From: Ficedula albicollis
Taxonomy: Eukaryota; Chordata; Aves; Passeriformes; Muscicapidae
DNA: 64,000 bases
Reading direction: 5' to 3'
NCBI RefSeq assembly: GCF_000247815.1
Contig: NC_021692.1
Location: forward strand, 3,744,727-3,808,726
Part shown: one piece after another, positions 16,101 through 31,000 of the stretch
Position numbering within the stretch: position 1 is the stretch's first letter
Layout of the letters: every line of letters begins with the position of its first letter
Notes under the pieces: generated by a model
Told to the model about the DNA's origin: nothing
Databases searched by the model: none
The model's input: only the letters and a program-made list of their open reading frames with translations
Position numbers and translations under genes: made by a program

Positions 16101-18949
16101 CAGCGCACACATGCAAGTATAGGGCGGAAAGGACGAGTCCCACGGGTTTTAGGCACAGAATGATGCCATTTTGGGGAAAACCCGAGCAAAGAGAGAGCAG
16201 GTCAGGAGTGAGACGTGGCACCGGGACTTCATGCAAAACGGAGGAGGGAATTCAGAACACTGAGCTCCAGTTTGAGGGGGTGTGCTGTTTGCCTCATGAG
16301 GAAAGGTACCCCACAAAGTCCCACAGGCTCTGAAATGCACTCAATTAGCTGTTCCTTTTACCTTTTTGTTCTACCCAGCATTTCTTCAAGAGCACTGTCA
16401 TCTCTGGCTTTGGCATCCTACTCATCATCTATGAATTCATGTTGCCGTTTCCTCCCTGAAAGGAAAAATCCCATAGTCAGTCATTTGCTACACAGAGGAA
16501 AGGACAAATCTGACAGCATTTTTGCCACTGTTAAAGTTCAAAGACCACCTTGCTCCTTGTGCAGACAACAGTGCAAGCTGTGCTTTTGGCTATGGTGTCA
16601 TTCAGCCGTAATCAATCAGTGAGTGTGTGCTCACTCCAGAAACTTACCCCAAATTTACCTGTAAGCAGGTGAAAAGCTGTCAGTGCCTCAGCTCTGCCTG
16701 GAGAGAAGGAGCAGGGCAATGACTCATTCAGACTGAAAAAATTCCCAACAACAACAAGAGAGACTTGTGCCAGGCCAATATCTTTATTTTACTTTAAAAC
16801 ATTCTGAAAGTGTTAATCTATATGAAAGAGAAGTAATACAAGACTGAGAAAGCATGTTTAATGTTAGGGAAGCCTTCACATCACATGAACCAAATGAAAA
16901 ATAAGACTAAACACAAGTGTACAAAGCAGAGACAAAAAAAATCCATTTTCTCAAAGGCATAACATAAGGGACTCCCACAGGGGACAGCAAATTCTGGAAG
17001 GGAAAAAGAGATTATATTTTATGGGAAGAGATTCAATAAGTATTCTTTTCCCATAAAGCTAGTGATGGAGGATTGTCACTGCTCCATAGACACGCCATGC
17101 ACATTTCAGGACAACGGTAACAGGAAATCAATAGCACCTTTTATACGTGCAAAGACATTATGTCTCCAGACTCCTAATACTAACAAATGGGGCCAAGAAA
17201 GACCTTTACTAGAATTCAGCAGTCAGCATTACTCTTAGATTTTTCAGACTTTTTATTTAAAAACTAACTCTGCACCCTCGAGTGGTGCCCAGGAGCCCCC
17301 AATGACAGTACATCACAAGTGTAACGGTGCTGAGCTGCCACCCCATTGCACACATCCCCTCCAGCTGATGCTGTAGTCATTACAGACAGGAGCTCTGTCA
17401 GGGGGTAACTTGACAGCTTTGACAAGCTCGGCTGAATTTATGGCACTTTCTAGTTTTTCCCTCCATTGAGCTGCGATGGAACTAAAGTTAATATTACCAA
17501 AACCACTCCGCAAGGGGACAGGATCCCAGCGCTGACTCCGTGATCCTAGTCGCTGAGAGAATCTGCTGCACTGGGCCCCTCACAGTGTCCCCTGCCACCC
17601 TCAGGGACAGGGATGGCAGCTCCATCCAGCCCACTTGCCAGAAGAGATTCCATTATGAAGGTGCCTCTGGCTCTACCACAGCAGAGGTGAATCCCCACTA
17701 GCAAAGCTTACTAGAGAGCACTGAAGCAGCAGCCACAGTGTCACAGGTCTGACAACACACGCCTAGCTAAACCCAGGACCTGAGTCCTGGGGGCTACTTC
17801 TCTTGCTGCAGGGACTGTGTCCCACACAGCACCACAAAGCTTCCACCTGCAAGTACCAATGTGGGAAGAGGAATATCGCACCCCAAGCCAAACCTTGGCA
17901 AGTCAGCAAAGCAAAAACAAGTACTTTTTTTTTTTTCTTCCTTTTTCTTCTTCCCATCAGATTGCTTTTTGCCATAGATGTTACATGTCCTCTGTTATAA
18001 TGCAGGGTTTTAAAGAGCTCTCTCTACATCCTTAGAAAGCACAGTTCATATTTAGCTCCCTAAACTCGTATTTCTCTCTTCCTACATTTCCCTGCCAAGA
18101 TGTGACACCTGTGGAACGTTCCCAGAAAATTCCCCTGAATCATCTGTGATGCAAGGGAACAGCAGCCAGCGTTGGCAACAAGCAGCTGGGTGTTTCAGGA
18201 AAGTGTTAGATCAATCTGGTGAGGGGAAGGATCCCCAATCACTCTGGCACTAACATCCCCAAGGACTACAGAGCTCCCAAATCAGTTAGAAAAAGAGCAT
18301 AATTACGACAGCACCAAAATCCATGGGAAATAGCGTTGCCATGGCAACTGACATCCTCACAACTTGAATCTCCTTTGCATTCTTGCACAGACTCAATGAC
18401 TCCTAAACCACGAGGGAAAAAAAAATCTGTCTAGCAGGTGGGTTCATTGAGTAAAAGCAGTGCTAGAGGTGTTTTCCCGCAGAACAGACCCATTTCCGCA
18501 TGGTTTCTCAGAAAGGGAGGCTTTGTTCATCTCTCGTTCCAAGCATTGCATCTCACTCACCAGGAGCGCAGAGGAACTGCTATAACACAATCAATACTTC
18601 CTTGTTAACTACCTTTCTATCAGAAAAAAAAAATCTTATTAAATATTAAAATGTTCCTCTTCAAAAATGTTCCTTTTCAAATCAAAGTTACGTGAAGATA
18701 AAATCCAAAGCAGACTAGCTGAGTTTTGAAATGGGAATGTGGTTCAAGCTTTACATTGGGCTGCACTGGTGTTAATTTCAAACATTCTTCTTTACAGACA
18801 GCAGTACCCAAAAACCATTCCAGCATCCCCACACACAGATCAGATGCAGCCACTGGGCAACATCCATACATGAGCAGTAAAGGCGTTATTTTTCTTCCTG
18901 ACAGCCTTATCACAGTACTAATTTAAAGCACGCTTTAAGGGAGGTTCAC
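7171..18949. other. No gene recognised between the two CpG islands
   Basis: About 11.8 kb with only short unconserved reading frames. No CAMTA1 exon was recognised on the minus strand. No tandem duplication or transposon was seen here. Confidence 0.6.
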
Positions 18950-21300
<2,351 letters not shown>

Positions 21301-22454
21301 AATTCCTTGATTTCACTTTCAGAATAGATGGATATTAATTGGTGCAGGTTTGTTACACCTTAACAGTTTGGAACTTATTGGGAGGCAGCTGCTTTTTTTA
21401 TACTAATAATAAGGAAGATCTCAAAACATCTGGATGTAGGAACTGTGCTGTCGTTTGTTTCAGCAAGTGCAACTGCAGTGTGGATCTGTTGTGTATATAT
21501 TTGTGTCTGTATAAATACGCATAAACAGCCCATGAAGTCCATCAGCCTGGGTGTGGCCATTTTAGTTGGACAAGGCTCGTGCTGAACCACTGCAATAGGA
21601 CATCCAGACTTGGAAGCGATTCAGTCTGATATCTTAGAAGACTTCCCTTTGGGACTCCTGTCATTCCCTGAGCTGAGTGTCGTGTGAGAATCTGCTGCAC
21701 TCCTGAAGGAACAGCGTGTGATGGTCACGCTGCTTGCAGAACTCCCTGATGCTGAGCTCCTTTTAAAAAAATTTCCAGCCCTTGTCCGGGTTCAAAGCCA
21801 GCAGGGTCATGCTTGTACATTCCTTGGGAGCTTTCGTAATTCCCCTCCAAAACGTCAGCAGCGTGCAGAGGTTAAAGCAGAGAGGTGGGAGCTGCGCACG
21901 TGTTGTGACTGCTGGGGGAAGTTTAATGGTTAACTTAGCCAGAGCAGGACATTCAGGTTTTGTACAGCAGGGAGCTGGAAACTGAATTACAGGAGTCTGC
22001 AAGGGAGTCATTCCAATAGAGAGGAGCATGTGCTTTGTTAATTGCCCCTTGCTAATTATCTTCAGCAGTACTGTCCTGTAGTGGATGTTGTGGATGTCTG
22101 GGTGCTGAGCGCAGGGTGGAGTGGCAGCTGAGCTTGGAACTGCAGTGACTCCATGGAGGCAGGATCCTGTGAGCAGGAATTGCTCTGTGTGTGTGTGAAT
22201 GGTTCATCTTTTAGACATGTTAGTCTGCTGAAAACGTGGTGTGGTGTTTAAGACCTTAAACGAGGCACCCTTTTAGTGTTGACCAGTTTTGGTAATAAAA
22301 ATGTAACTTACATGCAATTATTTGTGACTGCATTTCCTGGCAGTCTAAAAACTATGTCACAGTTTCTTTAGTGGTTTTGAAGAGGCTGTTGCTCATGGAG
22401 TATTGAACCAATGACCCAAACTACTCAGTGACGATGAAATGCCCTATATAACAT

Positions 22455-24318
22455 TTTATTGAACGTGGCATTTATGAAAAATGAACCTGCTCATTTCTAT
22501 TATATAATCAATAGCACATTAAACCATTTATCATTAATTTGATTTAAAAATGCCATTTTGGGCCTATATGTTCCCCTGCCTTCCCAGTCGAGTTTAAATT
22601 TGATATCCGAGAAAGCACAAGGTAGTCAAAAGAAAAAAGCTAATTGTAGCTGTCCTTACTGTCTTGGGACCAGCAAATTTGGCAGACCCCCTTTTGCCAT
22701 ATCATTTCAAAACATTAATAAGCAACAATAAAAACGTGCAGAAAAAACATTCTGAGTTGTCCTCAAATCTAAAGAGATACCTGGCATTGTGACACAAAGG
22801 AGTGCCTTTCTGTGATGGAAAACCTTCTTGCCACAAATGGTAAAAAAGATGTTACTTTAAGAAATTATCTTTTAGGAACTTTTTTCCCTCAGTGAAAGCT
22901 AGCAACCTGTGACAGCTTTGCTTTTTGAGGGGTGTTAACAGTAAATGGAATTTGTGCCTGTAAATCCACTCCTGTCTGAGTGCCCCCCTCATTGACTGCA
23001 CTGAGTCCTGACTGTGGCAGCCCCTGAGGACAGCTTGGACCATCAGGTTGTGGTTATTTTATTCTGGGCATTCCTCCAGAAATGGATTCCTGTGCCCAGG
23101 AACTGGTTCTTGCCTGGACAGTTTGGGAACTGGATGGTTGGGCTCTTTCAAGCTCTGTCTGGGGGAAGTTGTGGTTGTTTTTAGCACCTGCACTTCCAAG
23201 GAGTGGACGGGAGCTGCAATGCCAGGGTTGCAGCAGGGTGAGGTGAGAAAGGGGAGATTACCTCTGTAAAGTCCAAAAATAACATTGCTGGGAGATGATA
23301 ATGGAAGGAGCAGGGGTTTTCCTCTGTTGATTCTGAGAGAGCCATCCGTGTCCTTGGAACGAGGCCAGATGCCATCTGAGGTCCCATTTATTGAACGTGG
23401 CATTTATGAAAAATGAACCTGCTCATTTCTATTATATAATCAATAGCACATTAAACCATTTATCATTAATTTGATTTAAAAATGCCATTTTGGGCCTATA
23501 TGTTCCCCTGCCTTCCCAGTCGAGTTTAAATTTGATATCCGAGAAAGCACAAGGTAGTCAAAAGAAAAAAGCTAATTGTAGCTGTCCTTACTGTCTTGGG
23601 ACCAGCAAATTTGGCAGACCCCCTTTTGCCATATCATTTCAAAACATTAATAAGCAACAATAAAAACGTGCAGAAAAAACATTCTGAGTTGTTCTCAAAT
23701 CTAAAGAGATACCTGGCATTGTGACACAAAGGAGTGCCTTTCTGTGATGGAAAACCTTCTTGCCACAAATGGTAAAAAAGATGTTACTTTAAGAAATTAT
23801 CTTTTAGGAACTTTTTTCCCTCAGTGAAAGCTAGCAACCTGTGACAGCTTTGCTTTTTGAGGGGTGTTAACAGTAAATGGAATTTGTGCCTGTAAATCCA
23901 CTCCTGTCTGAGTGCCCCCCTCATTGTCTGCACTGAGTCCTGACTGTGGCAGCCCCTGAGGACAGCTTGGACCATCAGGTTGTGGTTATTTTATTCTGGG
24001 CATTCCTCCAGAAATGGATTCCTGTGCCCAGGAACTGGTTCTTGCCTGGACAGTTTGGGAACTGGATGGTTGGGCTCTTTCAAGCTCTGTCTGGGGGAAG
24101 TTCTGGTTGTTTTTAGCACCTGCACTTCCAAGGAGTGGACGGGAGCTGCAATGCCAGGGTTGTAGCAGGGTGAGGTGAGAAAGGGGAGATTACCTCTGTA
24201 AAGTCCAAAAATAACATTGCTGGGAGATGATAATGGAAGGAGCAGGGGTTTTCCTCTGTTGATTCTGAGAGAGCCATCCGTGTCCTTGGAACGAGGCCAG
24301 GTGCCATCTGAGGTCCCA
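22455..24318. repeat. 932-bp tandem duplication in DNAJC11 intron 1
   Basis: Direct copies at 22455-23386 and 23387-24318, abutting with no spacer. I noted about five substitutions, so identity is above 99 percent. It contains no recognised exon; the small reading frames in it appear twice for this reason. Confidence 0.95.
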
Positions 24319-24487
24319 GAGTGGTTGTGGTAAAGGACAAGGCAGGTTCATTCTTGGTGCACTGGTGGCACTCTGTTCTCACGGTTATCTGCCTGTGACT
24401 TTAGAGTGGTTGTGGTAAAGGACAAGGCAGGTTCGTTCTTGGTGCACTGGTGGCACTCTGTTCTCATGGTTATCTGCCTGTGACTTG
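24318..24487. repeat. 85-bp tandem duplication
   Basis: Copies at 24318-24402 and 24403-24487, starting AGAGTGGTTGTGGTAAAGG. It directly follows the 932-bp duplication, so two nested or successive events touched this place. A few substitutions separate the copies. Confidence 0.9.
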
Positions 24488-25079
24488 GTGGACAGATGAT
24501 GCACCTTCCTCCTTTGCAGCACAGCACAGACCCTGCTGAGGAGCAGAGTGGGCACAAGGCTGGTGCTGGGATGAGTGTAGAACCGCTGGTTTGCATTTCT
24601 TACCTCTACAGCTGTGGAAAGTCAGTGCTTTTGGATAGTTACAGTGTCCCTTTGAGGGTTAAAATTGAAATATGAGTAGAATTTGTTGTACATCTCTGGA
24701 TTTATGTATTTTTATCTGAGGAGACTTTGCTTTTTCTTGCTCTTCTGATTTGGAGGGGATTGTAGTTGCCTAATACAACTAAAGTCTGTTGTTGGGTGCT
24801 TGTTTGCTTAGGTGATGGGGTTTTTACATAATTTCTTATATCTGAGTATGCACTGATGAGCTGTTGAGGTCCCTTGTTGCACTATGGGTAATGTGGACAA
24901 TCCTGGTGTGGTAATTGAATATTTTCTTAACTTACGTAATGAAGCAATAATCCATTATTGATTTTGGGCCAAAGTAGTGCAGTGTAACAGCTGTCAGACT
25001 TCCCTTTCAAGGCTGATCTTGAGAGTGGCCTTTTGGAAATGGCATTGGCTGTCCTTGAGATCATTTTTGGTTTCCACAG

Positions 25080-28000
25080 GCCTCGCAGGAGGAGCTGAAG
25101 GCCGCGTACCGCCGGCTGTGCATGCTGTACCACCCCGACAAGCACCGCGACCCCGAGCTCAAAACCCAGGCTGAGCGGCTCTTCAACCTTGTCCACCAAG
25201 CGTATGAAGGTCAGGGGGAGGTTGAGCTTTGCAGGGGGTTTCTGGGAGAGCTGTGCCTTCATGCTTTTTCAAGCTAGTTATCATTGCAAAGTAATAAATT
25301 TGCTGTTAGTTACCAATGCTGTTTCCAGCTTCTATACCATAAGTCAGAGGAATGCTGCAGGGAATGAGATGTCTGTCTTACCTCTTGCATTTTATAAATT
25401 TTCTTCTCATCACTTCCCTTACTTGTGAAAACCTCTTCTGTATGAGAATAAGACTGAAAAGCTTCAAACAGAGAGGCAATTTCATATTGTACTGATGAAC
25501 TGCTGCGTTCTGTTCCCTGTCACTTGGCTGTGGTCTCCATTTCCAGCAAGTTCTTCTATATGCTCAGGCTGAGAGGAGGACGCTTCAAACAGAGAGGCAA
25601 TTTCATATTGTACTGATGAACTGCTGCGTTCTGTTCCCTGTCACTTGGCTGTGGTCTCCATTTCCAGCAAGTTCTTCTATATGCTCAGGCTGAAAGGAAG
25701 ATAACTGATTCATAGCAGTTAGAGTTTATACTTGCTACAAAGCCCTTTTCAAATATTCTGAATTTAACTGAAATTTACTTAAATCCCGGTGTGCAAGTTG
25801 CACCTGGAGTGCAGGTGGATTAGAAGCTGGTAGGAGTCATCCATGTTACAAACCTGGTGCACTCAGTCCTGAAACCTAAAGAGAAGCTAAACCAAGAAGC
25901 TGAATAAATATTCCACCGTTCAACCTCAAATATGAGTGAATCTTTTTTACACTCCTGGTTTTGACTGATAAGCATTTATTCCTTCCAGTTGGACTTGAGC
26001 ATGTGTGGAGTCTTTCCTGTTGTCCCTAGGTTAGGTGTTAGGACATGTGGAAGCTTTTGTTGGGAGAGCAGGGAAAGTCTGACCTTGATGATGTGCAAAA
26101 CAAAAACCCATAATGCTTCAGTAATTTCACTTTAGTGTGGTGAGTGGCCGTACATTAGAGGCAGCAGCTTCCCTTTGAATTTTCTGGCTGTTCTTGGCTC
26201 TGCCTTGTAATGAACATCGAAATTTGTGCTCGTTTAGTACCAAATGTGAGTGTAGTACCAAATGTAGTATGTTACAAGCAAGAATTTCAACATCTTGAAA
26301 ATGAGACACTCCACATCCTGCCTATTTTCTCTTTCTCCTCTTCCGTCTCTTAGTATCACACAACAAAAGATTAATTTTATCAGAATTCATAAAAAGCAGT
26401 GTCTGCCTGTGACATTTAGCAAGTCCAATAATATTAAACTAGTTCAGACCAAAACTCTATTACCAGTATAAGCCTCTTTTTGCCTTACTCTACACCCCCA
26501 CCTCCCTGGGGACACATCAGTTTTCCCACAGCCTCAAGAAATACATTATAATAATAAAGTGGTCTTGGAACCTGGGAGGAGGAAATAGTGATGATTTTTT
26601 GATTTATTTTTTCTTACAGAAAGATGTGTTATAGGAGTTTATGCATTTAAATATGCCTTAACCTTTAGAGACTCTTCCTAATTCTGTGCCCAGTCTTTTT
26701 CTAAAGTAACTGTTCTACAGTCTCCTGTTGTGTTTTGTGTTTGGTGACATTTTGGGATGTTAAGATTGAACACAAAGCTTTGCTATTACCCCTTATTGAT
26801 GTTTGGCACGGTGTAAACTGCCTCGTGGAAATTACTTTGTTGGTGCTTGGCGTGTACCATGTGTGGGGACTAGGTGGGAAGGGATCAGTAGACATGGATG
26901 GTGAGGAAGATCAAAGGAAGCACCACAGAGCTTTGAAAGCCAGACAGAGCTGGGTGCCGATCCCAGGAAGGGCCCAGGGACTGCTGTGGCCAAATTGTTC
27001 ATAATCTCCATGTTTGTTAGAGGGCTTGTGTCACCTTCAAAGAAAGCAGTGTTAGAAACCCCCCTGCACATTCACTTAGGCTGCATGTCTCTTGTGTTCT
27101 TTCCACTTTCTTGTTTTAGAAAAAGAAGAAGAAAAAAATTGGGTTTTTGGGGGGGGAAAGTCAGTATGTCTTCTCAATAAAGCATGTGGAAGCATCAGAG
27201 GAGTTCATGTGCAACTGTAGAACAAGGTGTTTCCAGGATTTGTGCTTGAATTGCAAATATCGTGACTGTTTTGGTCTGAAATCTGAGGAGAAGACCCAAA
27301 ACTGAGTTCTCTCCTCTCTTTTGGTTTCAATTTACAGTGCTTAGTGATCCACAGACCAGAGCCATCTATGACATATATGGGAGGAGAGGACTGGAGATGG
27401 AAGGCTGGGAGGTGAGAGAAATTGAGCATGTTATGGCCAGTGGCCTTGACTAAGCCCACCCTTATCTGCCACTGTTCTATCAGCTGCACTGACACCTGGC
27501 TGGTAATAAATGCCTGATGGTTTGAAGGCATCCTTGGTTAGTTATTTCTGTCTCTCTCTGTCCTGCTGGAACACCATGATGGATTTTCAAAGAGCCCTTT
27601 GGTTTTGCACTTGACAAGAGAGCAATAAACCTGACATTCAGAGTTCCCTGGAAGGATATTATCATGACAGGCAACATCTTTATCTGAGACAAATGTGTCA
27701 TTATCGTCCAACTAGTCCCATCTTTTCCATCTGAAACTTGTTTTTTCAGCATTGACTAGCTTCTGAGTTTGAAATTACTTTTTCTTCCTGGGCTGTTAGG
27801 GTGGGGTGGGTTGGGATTTTTTGTGGTTTTGCTTCGGTTTAGTTTTGGTTGGGTTTCATGGGCTTTGATACAGAACTTGTCCATTCATGTCTGTCCAGCT
27901 CTCGAGTCCCTTGCTGGCCTCTGCCAGCCCTTGTTGATTACACTGTGCTGCTTGAAGCAGAATCCTATGCTATTGGGTCAGGTCAGCACCAAGGTCAAAC

Positions 28001-31000
28001 TTGGAGTCAGTTGCTAGAAATGTGGAGCAGATCCAGCATGTAACAGATGTTTTTGAACTGCTTTTGGCAGACTTCATCTTATTTTGAAAAGCCAAATCCA
28101 ATACTCTTTCTGTCCATTCCAAAACTGGGCCTGTGTAAAACCCTCATTCCTTGAGCCATGTCAGGTAAGCAGCTGTGAACCAGCATAGCCTAAAATCACA
28201 CAACTCTCACAGAATCAATTTACCTCAGGCCAGAGATACTCAGTTGTTTTCATTTTTGTGTCCACACCTGGTAGAACATTTAATGGATCACGGAGGGTAA
28301 CAACTGCACTGCAGTGTCTTGTAGTTGTGGTTGGAAAGCTCTTTGCTCTGGTTTTGTCAAAGGAACTGAAATAACAAAACCGTTCTCCCTTCTCTCAAGG
28401 AATGGGGTTTTCTCTCATACCTGCCCTTTGATCTGGTCCAGGTGCTTTGTTCCAAGCTCTGAATACTGAAATTGGTGCAGAGTGGCTTTCAGCAGCCAGG
28501 GCAGTGTGTTAGTGCATCCTGCATCCAAGGGCCTCTGACCACCCAGCACTGCAATGCCCTGAGCAGCCTCTGTCTGGTAATGGTTTGGTTTTCATTTCTT
28601 TTTGAGCAGGTTGTGGAACGAAAGAGAACTGCAGCTGAAATCAGGGAAGAATTTGAGCGTTTGCAGAGAGAGAGGGAAGAGAGGAGACTGCAGCAGCGAA
28701 CTAATCCAAAGGTAAGCAAGCAAAGATTTAATCCTGGTCTCAAGAGTGGGTCTGTTATTATCACTGGTGTGCAGGGTGTACTGAGCCTAGGTGAGGACCT
28801 GTAGGAAATAGCCCCTGAGGAGTATACACATGCTGCCTGACTTTCTGTCTTTTGCATATGCAGTTTCTCTGCATAATTTAGGGCAAACAGTTCATTCTAT
28901 GAAAAATCCCCTACTGAATGTTCTTCTTTTCTTAGAGAAACATGTTGGGACAAAATACCTTTTTCAGCAATTTTCAGAAAATAGACCTAACACTGAAATA
29001 TTTATGATTTCTTTCCAAGTTTTCTAAATAAAATGTAACTCACTGCAGTTACCTGACAGGTTTTCCCTTTGGCACTGCTGCAGTGTCACAACAATGCAGG
29101 GAGCTATTCAAATGCAGCTTGAGACCAGGAACAAATCTGAGGCAGCACTAAGCCAGCTGGGCAGCAGCACAGTGAGGAAAGTCAACCCAAACAGGGTTGG
29201 GGGTCTGCCAGTGTCGCAGTTAGTGCCTGTTTTTGGAAAGCATGATCGTGCCCTTAGGATGAGAATCATCCCAGATGCCATTCCCATGTCGGTCTGTTTG
29301 AGCAGCAGACTCTGACCTGGAGTGGTTCACCTTGCAGCTAACCTTGGCTGGTCAGAGGTGCTCAGGAATACCATTGGGATGGCAGGGAGAGATGGACATG
29401 GCCATTGGCCAGAGTATCCGTAGACTTGCAGTGCCTTTGCTTGAGGAGTGTGTGGGGCAAAGCTGGGGTTTTTCAGGATGGTCCCTAACTGAAGTTTCAA
29501 AGCTTGTTGAATCACAAAAATCTTGGTTCTTATGCAGTAACTGACTTTATTCAAGAGCTGCATCTACTATTAACTAAATTAATTCATATATTAGTGTAAA
29601 ATCACCATGTCTTCGGAGTGGACAGATGTGGGATTGCAGAGGATCCTAAGGAAAACATCCATCTGAGCAGAGCTGTGATATTTATGGACATTCACCTTGG
29701 CACCGTCTTTGGATCTGCACTGCTCTTAGCAAAGCAATTTGGCTGTACATATCCCCAGGCTGTGGGCAGTGCATAGACACTAAGAGCTGGTTTGTACTGG
29801 AAGGGTAAACAAGCTTAAGGTGTTGTGTGAGTACCTGTTGACAGCTTTATTCCAGGCAGGAAGGGATTTCTGGGTGCCACAAGCCAGGCAGGGCAAACTA
29901 TCCCCGCTGAAGGTGCAGGTGAATGGGGTCAGAGAGATGTTTTCAGAGAGGGGCACAGTTATCTCCCAGTGTGCTGCTCCTCCTTCAGGACTGTGACATT
30001 TTCCCTGGGCGCCTCGCCGTGGCTGCAAGCTGCACTGTGAGCCTCAGCCTGTGTCCTGGGATAAAATTAGCCATCTGGGTGTTTACAGCAATTGCCGGCT
30101 GGCAGCCGATGGAAATGCCTCTCCAGGCAGTGTTCCCGTGGAACTGGGGAGCGCAGCTGTGATCATTTCATACACAAGCGCAAGTTATTTTAAAATTTCC
30201 AACATTTTGTCGGCTCTATAAAACAGTTCCACAAAAATAAAGCATTTTAACCAGAAATGTTGAGCAATAACCAGATGTAGGCAATTTGGAGGGTTGAAAT
30301 TAAGTCTCCTATTTGGTTTTAGAGCTTTGTTTTTGCTTTCAAAGATGTGCAGAAGGGTTGAAAAGTTCATTACTAGGTTTAAGAAGAACCCCTTCCTGTT
30401 AGGAGAAATTAAATCCAGTTATTTTCCTGCTGTGGAAGGTCAATATGTAAGGAACACAGGTCCCCTCAAGGCAAAGCCTGGCACAACTTCAGGTATCACC
30501 TTCCTGAAGGTAAATCCCTAAGAAAAAAGTAAGGAGGAAGTATATTTTCCTCTGGCACATCTACGAATTCCATCAATGAAGCTTGTTTTGTATTCACAGG
30601 CTGGAAAATAAAGGTGATTTTAAAAGCTAATCCCAGCTCTGATGATTCCATAGTGCCACTCCTGCTTCCTGCCCTGCCGGGCTGCTGCTCTGTGCCGTGA
30701 ACTGCAGCACCACTGACTTCTGAGCAGGCATTACAGCTCTCTCTTCCTTCAGGGAGGGCTCCTTATTTCCCGTGGTCAGAGCAGGTGGCTGATGGGAGCA
30801 GGGAGCAGCAGCAGTCCCCTCCATTATCCGGAGGCATAGGGGTGCTCTCGTTCTCTGGGAATATTTTTAACTTTACCATCTGCTGCTGTTCCTGTGCTTG
30901 TGCCTGAACCAGTTTCCTTGCCAGGATCCACAGACCTCCGAGGGTGACTTCACCTGCTTGGCAGGAGGTGAAAGGTCTGCCCAGGGTCCACCTCTCACCT

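Noticed and set aside
22852..24165. Pairs of nearly identical short reading frames, suggesting a small gene family
   Set aside because: They are copies made by the 932-bp intronic duplication and have no splice or conservation support.
28472..28804. 110-residue + reading frame
   Set aside because: Contains DNAJC11 exon 4 (28610-28711) with intron read-through on both sides.
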